Source: Candidatus Saccharimonadota bacterium (GTDB lineage: Bacteria > Patescibacteriota > Saccharimonadia > Saccharimonadales > Saccharimonadaceae). Taken from it: 5,103 nt of DNA. Positions 1 to 5,103 of this stretch are shown piece by piece; positions within the stretch are counted from its first letter, which is position 1, and every line of letters begins with the position of its first letter. The notes below the pieces were generated by a model. That model saw only the letters and a list, made by a program, of their open reading frames with translations. It ran no database searches and was not told where the DNA came from. The translations under genes were made by a program, and so were the position numbers. The DNA lies in the NCBI GenBank assembly GCA_027451185.1, contig DAIDJW010000041.1, positions 1 through 5,103 on the forward strand, given 5' to 3'.

Positions 1-174
1 GATCTGCCTGCCCATCACCTCGCCATGGTCACGCTCGATGCGCGCCGCCTGCGCGGGGCTCAGCGCTTCGCGCCACACACCAACCCGCCCGGCGCGGAAA
101 AACCGCCCCTGCCCGCCGCTGGCCTCATAGCCATCGCGCGCCTCCTGCCCCGGGAAAGTCCGCTGGAATAGCCC
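1..174 (-). pseudogene. Sulfotransferase C-terminal fragment, N-terminus missing
   Basis: Read on the minus strand from 174 down to the left edge, 58 codons are open after an in-frame TAG at 177-175. The translation includes FQRTFPGQEARDGYEASG near its start, then FFRAGRVGVWREALSP (residues 25-40) and, after a short spacer, IERDHGEVM. This matches the end of the Sulfotransfer_1 family, where an FRxGxxGxW segment near the bound PAPS is followed by a short LTPEQ-type helix. Such enzymes transfer sulfate from PAPS to a hydroxyl or amine. There is no plausible start codon and the catalytic N-terminal part is absent, so this is a remnant; it may continue past the left edge. GC is about 72%, far above the rest of the window, with GC-rich codon use of a proteobacterial kind. 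It is either a chimeric assembly end or an acquired, truncated fragment. The family call is from motif recognition only. Confidence 0.5.
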
Positions 175-205
175 CTACCGGTTATTTCGGCGGGCTATTT
201 CATTT
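167..205 (+). terminator. Terminator-like hairpin upstream of the HIT gene
   Basis: AATAGCCC (167-174) pairs perfectly with GGGCTATT (192-199). An inner CCG (178-180) pairs with CGG (188-190) around the loop GTTATTT. An imperfect T-rich run follows (TTTCATTT, 198-205), so it would act on plus-strand transcription. It should close a plus-strand gene to the left, but only a high-GC minus-strand fragment lies there. This suggests the gene it served has been cut off at the composition boundary. Confidence 0.5.
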
Positions 206-233
206 GGTGATGGGTTGATCTTAGGGCTACAAT
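204..233 (+). promoter_or_regulatory. Promoter of the HIT-rlmH operon, probably leaderless
   Basis: A good -10 box, TACAAT, lies at 228-233, with a weak -35 candidate TTGGTG at 204-209 and an 18-base spacer. The ATG begins at 240, six bases after the -10 box, which is where transcription would be expected to start. The mRNA would therefore begin at or next to the start codon. No ribosome binding site is visible. The same arrangement and a very similar sequence occur at the FemAB gene. Confidence 0.5.
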
Positions 234-239
234 AGATAC

Positions 240-632
240 ATGGAACCATCAATCTTTACGCGCATCATAGGGGGCGAAATACCGGCTCATAAAATTTACG
301 AGGACGAGCGAGTGATTGCCTTTCTAGATATCCACCCCATCTCGACCGGACATACCCTGGTGGTGCCGAAAACCCAGGTAGCTTTTGTCTGGGACTTGAG
401 TGAGGACGACTACGCTAACCTCATGGCGACAGCCCGCAAGATCGCCGTTCACCTACGTGAAAAACTAAACGTACCATATGTTGGCGAGCAAATTATTGGA
501 TACGACGTGCCGCATGCCCACGTTCACCTGGTGCCTTTCTCGACGCCATCGGAATTTCACTTCGTACCAGATCCGAACGCCAAGCCGGATCACGAAGCTC
601 TGGCCGCAATTGCTGATTTATTGAGTTTTTAG
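240..632 (+). CDS. HIT-family (histidine triad) hydrolase
   Basis: A complete 130-residue protein of normal length for the HINT/HIT branch. The N-terminal block reads FTRIIGGEIPAHKIYEDE (6-23), then AFLDIHPISTGHTLVVPK (27-44), the family's nucleotide-binding sheet. The histidine triad is H92-A-H94-V-H96 followed by LVP; the middle histidines carry the nucleotidyl-transfer chemistry at the alpha-phosphate of nucleoside phosphoramidates or dinucleotides. The Cys residues often seen in the N-terminal block (FCxII...) are replaced by Thr and Ala, so a structural zinc site is unlikely. The exact substrate cannot be read from sequence. The ATG at 240 is chosen because the family alignment begins at once and the promoter leaves no room for an earlier start. 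The gene is first in an operon with rlmH, whose ATG follows this stop codon directly. Confidence 0.9.
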   Translation: MEPSIFTRIIGGEIPAHKIYEDERVIAFLDIHPISTGHTLVVPKTQVAFVWDLSEDDYANLMATARKIAVHLREKLNVPYVGEQIIGYDVPHAHVHLVPFSTPSEFHFVPDPNAKPDHEALAAIADLLSF

Positions 633-1091
633 ATGGCACTTAAGATTTTAGCAATCGGTAAAAAACATGAGCCGTGGGTGGCTGAAGGTATCGAGCGTTT
701 TTCTAAGCGCTTACAGCCGGCATATGGTGCCGAATGGGTGCTTCTGGCTCATTCATCGTTAAACGGGCTCAGCGCCCGCCATGACGAGTCTGGGCGGCTA
801 TTAAATCGCCTGAATGCCAACGACTATGTAATCTTGCTTGATGAGCGCGGTCAGCAACTTGATTCGCCTGCTGTGGCGCGCGTTCTCGATCAACAGCTGG
901 CTAATGGCCGCAAGATAGTTTTGACTATAGGCGGCGCCTATGGTGTTGATGATAGCGTGCGCCAGCGAGCCGACTTGATGTGGTCACTATCGAAGCTCGT
1001 CTTTCCGCATCAATTAGTAAGGCTAATTTTAATCGAGCAGTTATATCGAGCTCAAGCGATTAACTTGGGCCACCCCTATCACCACGAATAA
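633..1091 (+). CDS. rlmH: 23S rRNA (pseudouridine-1915-N3)-methyltransferase RlmH
   Basis: A 152-residue SPOUT-class methyltransferase; known members are about 155-160 residues. It methylates N3 of pseudouridine 1915 (E. coli numbering) in helix 69 of 23S rRNA, using S-adenosylmethionine, on the assembled 70S ribosome. Diagnostic parts are the N-terminal ALKILAIGKKHEPWV, the SAM-loop segment LTIGGAYGV (97-105), the knot region LSKLVFPHQLVRLILIEQLYRA (split here as LSKLVFPHQLV 119-129 and IEQLYRA 134-140), and the C-terminal HPYHHE (147-152), which matches the conserved HPYH tail that contributes to the active site. The TAG of the HIT gene (630-632) touches the ATG here, with no Shine-Dalgarno sequence, so translation is probably coupled to the upstream gene. 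The pairing with a HIT gene looks operonic. No Cys residues are present. Confidence 0.95.
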   Translation: MALKILAIGKKHEPWVAEGIERFSKRLQPAYGAEWVLLAHSSLNGLSARHDESGRLLNRLNANDYVILLDERGQQLDSPAVARVLDQQLANGRKIVLTIGGAYGVDDSVRQRADLMWSLSKLVFPHQLVRLILIEQLYRAQAINLGHPYHHE

Positions 1092-1095
1092 TACC

Positions 1096-1135
1096 TTGAC
1101 ACTAACTTGACATTTTTAAAAGGTTATGCTAAATT
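1096..1135 (+). promoter_or_regulatory. Strong promoter with doubled TTGACA, for the 110-residue membrane protein gene
   Basis: A consensus -35 TTGACA at 1107-1112 is followed by a 17-base spacer and TAAATT at 1130-1135, with an extended -10 TGC at 1127-1129. Transcription would start near 1142, giving a leader of about 20 A/T-rich bases without a Shine-Dalgarno sequence. A second TTGACA lies at 1096-1101, exactly 11 bases (one helical turn) upstream. The -10 region sits in an imperfect inverted repeat: GCTAA-A-TTAGC at 1128-1138, flanked by GTTAT and ATAAC. This could be an operator, which is inference. Confidence 0.65.
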
Positions 1136-1161
1136 AGCTATATAACACTTTAAAAATAAAC

Positions 1162-1494
1162 ATGCACTTTGAATCGATAAACCCACTACCACTACTAATG
1201 ACCGCCGCCATGATGTTCGGTATTGTAGCCCACGACACTAGTCTGGAGCGGGTAGCCACGATAGCGGTCGCCGTGCCGGCTGTTGCTGTTACTTACGGCT
1301 CGATTGAAGCTTTGGCCAACCTAAATACTCAACCGCTACATACACACATCGAACAAGCCGGATTTAACAACACGGCTGGATTTAACTCGGCCCAACCACG
1401 CGTTTTGCCACGTGACGATGAAAATTCTAATGGTCGTAAACGTAAGTCCTACGCCTCAGATGCTGATAGCGAGTATCACTGGCCATCAATTTAA
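1162..1494 (+). CDS. Unrecognised small two-segment membrane protein
   Basis: I do not recognise this 110-residue protein. Two hydrophobic segments stand out: about 8-24 (PLPLLMTAAMMFGIVAH) and about 31-48 (VATIAVAVPAVAVTYGSI), joined by a short polar turn (DTSLER). This suggests a membrane hairpin. The rest, 52-110, is polar and low in order, with a short internal repeat (QAGFNN 65-70, TAGFNS 71-76), a basic patch GRKRKS (91-96) and an acidic stretch DADSE (100-104). The basic tail suggests, by the positive-inside rule, that both ends are cytoplasmic. The frame is supported by a consensus promoter just upstream and a perfect terminator just downstream at 1514-1541. Its TAA (1492-1494) overlaps the convergent valS stop. 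It is probably a lineage-specific gene; no function is proposed. Confidence 0.7.
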   Translation: MHFESINPLPLLMTAAMMFGIVAHDTSLERVATIAVAVPAVAVTYGSIEALANLNTQPLHTHIEQAGFNNTAGFNSAQPRVLPRDDENSNGRKRKSYASDADSEYHWPSI

Positions 1495-4043
1495 CGGATA
1501 ACTTGCAGTTCGCGCTCTAGCCTGTCGGCTAGAGCTTTTTTGTCGGTTAATAACCGGCGGCTGTCCTCGACTAGATTAGCCGGTGCTTTGCTTAAATAGT
1601 TTTCGTTGGCTAAGCGTTGTTCTAAAATTTTAATTTCAGCATGAGCCTCGGCCAAGCGAATCTCGAGATTGGTTTCATGTTGCGACAGGGTATCTTCGTC
1701 GACATCTAACCATGCTTGGCGACCACTCGTGGCTAACCTCAGGCCATGCGCCGACTCGACGCGACTTACCTGTTTTAGCTTAGCTAGTTGTTTAATTAGC
1801 TCAAGATTATCTTGAATCAAAGCGTCATCTTCATATAACAGGCCGTAGCGCTGGTTACCTGGTAGTTCGCTTGTGACAAAACGGGCCTCGCTAACCAGTT
1901 GTTGGAGCTGTTCAAATTCACCGGCGGCAATTTCGTTGAAGTCAATCGCTGCCGGCCAGGTGGCGTTGATTAATAAACTGTTATGCCACGGCAGGGTTTG
2001 CCAGATAGTCTCGGTAACAAACGGCGCAAAGGGGTGCGCGATCTTTAGGCTAGTATCTAATACCCAGGCTAGCAATGCTGGATTATCCTGGCCTTTGCTA
2101 GACTCGATATACCAGTCAGCGACGCTATCCCAGATAGTGTGGTAGACTGCCTCGCTGGCTTCGGCAAAACGGAATTTTTCGACACTATCACCTATTAGGC
2201 TGGCGCCGTTAAGTAACTCGCGGATAATCCAGTGGTCGGCTAGTGTTTGAGGCGTTGGCGCACCATCGCCCTTATAGGCCTCGCCAAGCTTATTTTCGAC
2301 AAAGCGCGCGACATTCCAAAGCTTGTTGGCGAAGTTACGCCCCGCAATCACCCGGTTGGTGCTAAAAGCTTGGTTTTGGCCGGCCGTACGACTGGCGATG
2401 ATGCCGAGTCGCATAGCGTCTGAGCCGTATTCGGACACCACTTCCATTGGATTAATAACATTACCCTTGCTCTTACTCATTTTTTGGCCATGCTCATCTA
2501 GAACCAAGCCGTGCAAATAGACATGCCTGAACGGTATCTTGTCGGTAACATATAAGCCAAGCATAATCATACGGGCTATCCATGGATATAAAATGTCGTG
2601 TCCGGTTTCGAGCACACTGGTTGGGTAAAATCGCTTAAGTTTGCCGTCGGTTAAGTAGTTGGTGGTAATGAATGGCCACTGTCCACTCGAAAACCAGGTA
2701 TCAAATGTATCTTCTTCGCGGCGATATTGTTTGCCGTCGACCTCAATAATTGGCTCGTCGACCCGTTCGTCGTAAATCCAGTCGTCGGGGTCATTGACGT
2801 TTTGAAAAGCGGGAATCGGTATACCCCAAGGTATCTGACGACTTAGGTTCCAGTCTTTGAGGTTATCGTAATACTGAATTAAAGCATGTTTCTTACTGTT
2901 TGGGCTAAAGGTAATTTCGTCACTAGCCACGGCTTGTTTGGCGCGTTCAGCCAAGCTGCGCACCTTAATGAACCACTGATCCTTGATTAATGGTTGAATT
3001 GGCAGGCCACTTTTGTAGTCGTAGCCAACCGTATGTTCGATCTCTTCTTCACCGCGCAGCAACTCTTGGGCTTCAAGGGCCGCTAAGACGCGCTTGCGGG
3101 CAACTTCTGGCTCCAGTCCCATGAACTGTGACGGCACGTTAATCATCGTACCGTTAAAATCAATCACTTGCAGACGGTCTAGGTCGTGGCGCTTGCCGAC
3201 CTCAAAATCATTCGGGTCATGGGCTGGTGTAATCTTAACCGCACCGGTACCGAAGTCCGGGTCGACATAATCATCGGCAATAATTGGAATTTCACGATCG
3301 GTTAACGGCAGTAAAACTCGTGTACCGATTAGGTGCTTGTAGCGTTCGTCGTTGGGGTTGACGGCTACGGCCATGTCGCCAAACATCGTCTCTGGACGAG
3401 TGGTGGCGATAATAATTTCACCAACACGGTCGTAAGTTGGGTAAGCAATTTTCCATAACTTACCCTTCTCTACTTTGTGTTCGACCTCGATATCGGCGTA
3501 ACTAGTTTGATACTTGGTGCTGTAGTTGACGATGCGTTCACCTCTGTAAATAAGGCCGTCGTCCCAAAGTCTTTTGAAAGTTCCGTAAACGGTTTTAATC
3601 ACCTTTTCGTCAAGGGTAAATACTAGATCGTCCCATGACGCACTTACACCCAGCGCGCGCAACTGTAGCTCCATGTTACCCCGCTGCTTTTCAACGAAGT
3701 TCCAGACCTGGCTGTAGAGTTGTTCACGTGAAAAATCGAATCTGCTACGACCCTCTTTTTGAAGCTCTCGTTCATAAACAACCCAAGTTTCAAAACCGGC
3801 ATGATCGGCGCCTGGAATATAGATCGTATCGCGTCCCCGCATGCGGTAATAGCGCGTCATAATATCTTCAAGCGCTACTGTTAAGGCGTGGCCAATGTGA
3901 AGATTGCCGTTGGCATTCGGCGGTGGCATCAAAATACTGAATGGTTCGCCTTTACCGCTTGGCTCAAAAGCGCCGCTCTCTTCCCACATAGCGTAAATAT
4001 TGGGTTCGTATTGGTTGGGATCGTATGTTTTGGCTAATTTCAT
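1491..4043 (-). CDS. valS: Valyl-tRNA synthetase
   Basis: A complete 850-residue class Ia synthetase that joins valine to tRNA-Val using ATP in the cytoplasm; bacterial ValRS is usually 860-950 residues. The order is as expected: PPPNANGNLHIGHA (41-53) with HIGH at 49-52; the CP1 editing domain, about 200-340, with TTRPETMFGDMAVAVNP (214-230) and GTGAVKITPAHDPNDFEVG (265-283), which clears mischarged Thr; DTFDTWFSSGQWPF (445-458); KMSKS at 521-525; the anticodon-binding helical domain, about 600-770; and a C-terminal coiled coil, about 785-850. The Cys residues normally flanking NWCPxCxT and IPAW are absent (NYSTKYQT 173-180, IPWGIPIPAF 404-413), and there is no Cys in the whole protein. The Met at 4043 is chosen because the typical Y-(D/E)P N-terminus follows and a TATAAT box lies just upstream. 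It is convergent with the small membrane gene and divergent from the FemAB gene. Confidence 0.97.
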   Translation of the reverse strand: MKLAKTYDPNQYEPNIYAMWEESGAFEPSGKGEPFSILMPPPNANGNLHIGHALTVALEDIMTRYYRMRGRDTIYIPGADHAGFETWVVYERELQKEGRSRFDFSREQLYSQVWNFVEKQRGNMELQLRALGVSASWDDLVFTLDEKVIKTVYGTFKRLWDDGLIYRGERIVNYSTKYQTSYADIEVEHKVEKGKLWKIAYPTYDRVGEIIIATTRPETMFGDMAVAVNPNDERYKHLIGTRVLLPLTDREIPIIADDYVDPDFGTGAVKITPAHDPNDFEVGKRHDLDRLQVIDFNGTMINVPSQFMGLEPEVARKRVLAALEAQELLRGEEEIEHTVGYDYKSGLPIQPLIKDQWFIKVRSLAERAKQAVASDEITFSPNSKKHALIQYYDNLKDWNLSRQIPWGIPIPAFQNVNDPDDWIYDERVDEPIIEVDGKQYRREEDTFDTWFSSGQWPFITTNYLTDGKLKRFYPTSVLETGHDILYPWIARMIMLGLYVTDKIPFRHVYLHGLVLDEHGQKMSKSKGNVINPMEVVSEYGSDAMRLGIIASRTAGQNQAFSTNRVIAGRNFANKLWNVARFVENKLGEAYKGDGAPTPQTLADHWIIRELLNGASLIGDSVEKFRFAEASEAVYHTIWDSVADWYIESSKGQDNPALLAWVLDTSLKIAHPFAPFVTETIWQTLPWHNSLLINATWPAAIDFNEIAAGEFEQLQQLVSEARFVTSELPGNQRYGLLYEDDALIQDNLELIKQLAKLKQVSRVESAHGLRLATSGRQAWLDVDEDTLSQHETNLEIRLAEAHAEIKILEQRLANENYLSKAPANLVEDSRRLLTDKKALADRLERELQVIR
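1514..1541 (+). terminator. Rho-independent terminator nested in the 3' end of valS
   Basis: GCTCTAGCC (1514-1522) pairs perfectly with GGCTAGAGC (1527-1535) around the 4-base loop TGTC, and six T residues follow (1536-1541). It acts on plus-strand transcription 20 bases after the stop of the small membrane protein gene. The same bases, read on the minus strand, encode KKALADRLER (835-844) in the ValRS C-terminal coiled coil, so the DNA carries both signals. Confidence 0.88.
3720..3735. promoter_or_regulatory. parS-like CACGTG palindrome inside valS
   Basis: TTCACGTGAA (3723-3732) is a perfect 10-bp palindrome within valS near its 5' end. The surrounding 16 bases, TTGTTCACGTGAAAAA, match the published Bacillus parS consensus (TGTTTCACGTGAAACA) at 13 of 16 positions. 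The 10-bp core is the same as at the site over the valS promoter, about 330 bp away. Protein binding is untested inference; the site is also plain coding sequence. Confidence 0.3.
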
Positions 4044-4050
4044 CTTTAAT

Positions 4051-4064
4051 TTTTCACGTGAAAA
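4051..4064. promoter_or_regulatory. 14-bp perfect palindrome over the valS transcription start (operator or parS-like)
   Basis: TTTTCACGTGAAAA is a perfect 14-bp palindrome. It touches the last base of the valS -10 box and covers the expected transcription start. A protein bound here would block valS initiation. The extended 16 bases (4050-4065) match the Bacillus parS consensus at 13 positions, so a ParB-family protein is one candidate; a dedicated repressor is another. The palindrome is certain; its function is inferred. Confidence 0.5.
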
Positions 4065-4069
4065 TTATA
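4064..4069 (-). promoter_or_regulatory. -10 box of the valS promoter
   Basis: The minus strand reads TATAAT (4069 to 4064), 20 bases before the valS ATG, preceded by a T-rich context (AGATTATAAT). Transcription would start near 4057, giving a leader of roughly 14 bases that ends in AAAATTAAAG before the ATG. No clear -35 box is present at 16-18 bases (GTGCAC or GGTGCA at best), and no Shine-Dalgarno sequence. The leader is too short for a T-box or other riboswitch. Confidence 0.55.
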
Positions 4070-4141
4070 ATCTGTAGTTTATATTGTGCACCTCTGTTAG
4101 CATTGTATCACGTCGTATAGATATTGGGAAACAGACGAGGC

Positions 4142-4150
4142 TGGTATAAT
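4142..4150 (+). promoter_or_regulatory. Extended -10 promoter of the FemAB gene, probably leaderless
   Basis: TGGTATAAT combines an extended -10 TGn (4142-4144) with a perfect TATAAT (4145-4150). The -35 region is poor (TATTGG at 4122-4127 with a 17-base spacer), as expected for an extended -10 promoter. The ATG at 4158 lies seven bases after the -10 box, so the transcript should begin at or beside the start codon. The stretch TATAATAGATGGCATGG closely parallels TACAATAGATACATGG at the HIT gene. Confidence 0.6.
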
Positions 4151-4157
4151 AGATGGC

Positions 4158-5103
4158 ATGGTAGAGATGCACAAGGTGACCGACAAAGATCAATGGGACG
4201 ATTTCGTATTAGAGAACGGTGCCCATCCGTTGCAGCTTTGGGGTTGGGGACAGCTCAAAGAACGCCACGGTTGGTCGGTCGACAGGGTATTTATCTATGA
4301 AGAAGATGACTTGGTCGGGGCGGCTCAGATATTAATTCGTAAGCTACCACAGCCGCTAAAGGCCTTCGCCTATATACCGCGCGGCCCCGTTACTGGCAGC
4401 GGTTGGCAAGCATCGCATTTGGATGATCTGGCTGCCTACGTTAAACGCCACTTTAAAGCCGTTACTTTGTCGATTGAGCCGGACAGCGAAGAGTTTGCAG
4501 CTCCGAAGGGCTGGCAGGCAAGCGCCAACCGAGTTTTGCCGTCGCGGACAGTGCTGCTAGATCTAACTCAAAATGAGAGCCAACTGCTTGCCGATATGTC
4601 GAAAAAAACACGTCAATATATCCGTAAATCGGCTGCCGACGGCATTAGTATTAGGCTGGTTAAGACCAGGGAAGACCTTGACCGTTGTCTTGATATTTAT
4701 CGAGAAACGGCTGGTCGAGCTCAGTTTGCCTTACATGACGAACAGTATTACGTTGATGTCTTTAACTCTTTACAAGATCATTCGCCAGTTTTTGCGGCCT
4801 ATTTTGACGATGAACCAGTGGCTTTTTTGTGGCTGGCAATTAGCGAAAAAACATCCTACGAATTATACGGCGGCATGAGCGAAAAGGGTTCTGACCTGAG
4901 GGCTAACTATGCCCTGAAGTGGTACGCTATCCGCAAAGCTAAGGAGTGGGGATTAGAGCGTTATGATTTTGGCGGCTTAATTAACGACGGGGTTAACACC
5001 TTTAAATTAAGTTGGGCGGTTGGCGAAACTAATCTAGCGGGTACTTTTGATAAGCCACTATCTAGTTTTTATGGACTTTGGAGCCGAGGTTTACCGGGTG
5101 CCA
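4158..5103 (+). CDS. FemAB/FemX-family peptidoglycan bridge aminoacyltransferase, open at right edge
   Basis: 315 codons are open to the window end with no stop. Family members transfer an amino acid (commonly Gly, Ala or Ser) from aminoacyl-tRNA to the stem peptide of lipid II at the inner membrane face, building the cross-bridge; they have two GNAT-like folds. Seen here: HPLQLWGWGQLKERHGW near the N-terminus (like the family's FLQSWEWG), AYIPRGPV, then MSKKTRQYIRKSAADGI (about 147-163), typical of the start of the second GNAT fold, and ELYGGMSEKG. The C-terminal signature is YDFGGL (269-274) followed by GVNTFKLSWAVGE (278-290), then GTFDKPLS. The protein is close to complete; perhaps 10-30 residues are missing. 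The ATG at 4158 fits the promoter as a leaderless start; ATG 4167, in frame, is the alternative. Residue 177 is the only Cys in the window's native-looking genes. The amino acid donated cannot be told. Confidence 0.85.
   Translation, partial: MVEMHKVTDKDQWDDFVLENGAHPLQLWGWGQLKERHGWSVDRVFIYEEDDLVGAAQILIRKLPQPLKAFAYIPRGPVTGSGWQASHLDDLAAYVKRHFKAVTLSIEPDSEEFAAPKGWQASANRVLPSRTVLLDLTQNESQLLADMSKKTRQYIRKSAADGISIRLVKTREDLDRCLDIYRETAGRAQFALHDEQYYVDVFNSLQDHSPVFAAYFDDEPVAFLWLAISEKTSYELYGGMSEKGSDLRANYALKWYAIRKAKEWGLERYDFGGLINDGVNTFKLSWAVGETNLAGTFDKPLSSFYGLWSRGLPGA

Noticed and set aside
1409..1414. A third CACGTG in the small membrane protein gene
   Set aside because: Its flanks (GC and AC) break the palindrome, so it lacks the TTCACGTGAA core of the two valS sites.
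1544..1556. CGGTTA-A-TAACCG palindrome just past the nested terminator
   Set aside because: It is only six base pairs per arm with a one-base centre, lies in valS coding sequence and has no T-run; chance is enough.
1873..2145. Plus-strand open frame of 90 codons within valS
   Set aside because: It lies wholly opposite conserved ValRS sequence, has no promoter or family resemblance, and its composition follows from the valS codons.
3635..3862. Plus-strand open frames of 65-75 codons opposite valS (also 2323-2520)
   Set aside because: They lie antisense to conserved synthetase domains with no independent signals, so they are chance open frames.
4044..4157. Possible T-box or amino-acid riboswitch controlling valS
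   Set aside because: The inferred valS leader is only about 14 bases, with no room for a T-box stem, specifier loop or antiterminator.
4573..4878. Plus-strand open frame of 101 codons inside the FemAB gene
   Set aside because: It is an out-of-frame shadow; the overlapping frame from 4158 carries clear FemAB motifs throughout.
1491..5103. Functional coupling of valS and FemAB, since FemAB uses aminoacyl-tRNA
   Set aside because: FemAB enzymes are known to use Gly, Ala or Ser tRNAs rather than valyl-tRNA, and the genes are divergent; proximity alone does not support a system.
1..5103. CRISPR arrays, tRNA or rRNA genes, insertion sequences, toxin-antitoxin or defence genes
   Set aside because: No regularly spaced repeats, cloverleaf-like segments, transposase motifs or relevant protein families were seen on either strand.

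Overview
The window looks like a piece of a Candidate Phyla Radiation bacterial genome, most likely Candidatus Saccharibacteria (TM7). This rests on recognition of protein style, not on a search. The valyl-tRNA synthetase has a NANGNLHIGHA-type HIGH region and an IPWGIPIPAF segment without Cys pairs. Genes are compact, none has a convincing Shine-Dalgarno sequence, and base composition is mid-range. The first ~165 bases are different: GC is about 72%, and the minus strand encodes what looks like the C-terminus of a proteobacterial-type sulfotransferase. That end is probably a chimeric assembly join or a decayed foreign fragment.

Layout. (1) 1-174: high-GC sulfotransferase remnant, minus strand, with no start. 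(2) 167-205: terminator-like hairpin exactly at the composition boundary. (3) 204-1091: a plus-strand promoter with its -10 only six bases from the ATG drives a HIT-family hydrolase gene (240-632). This abuts rlmH, the 23S rRNA pseudouridine methyltransferase gene (633-1091), with stop and start codons back to back. (4) 1096-1541: a gene with its own strong promoter encodes an unrecognised 110-residue protein with two membrane segments. Its stop codon overlaps the stop of the convergent valS, and its rho-independent terminator lies inside the 3' end of valS on the opposite strand. (5) 1491-4043: complete valS on the minus strand. (6) 4044-4157: divergent promoter region with a 14-bp perfect palindrome over the valS start of transcription and a perfect TATAAT box just upstream of the next gene. 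(7) 4158 to the right edge: a nearly complete FemAB-type peptidoglycan bridge aminoacyltransferase, open at the window end.

The genes are core or near-core functions: translation (valS, rlmH), nucleotide hydrolysis (HIT) and cell-wall cross-bridge synthesis from aminoacyl-tRNA (FemAB). I see no CRISPR array, transposase, tRNA, rRNA or defence system. The points worth a second look are the chimeric left end, the terminator nested in valS coding sequence, leaderless-looking promoters with a shared motif, CACGTG palindromes resembling parS at valS, and near-total absence of cysteine from about 1,550 encoded residues.
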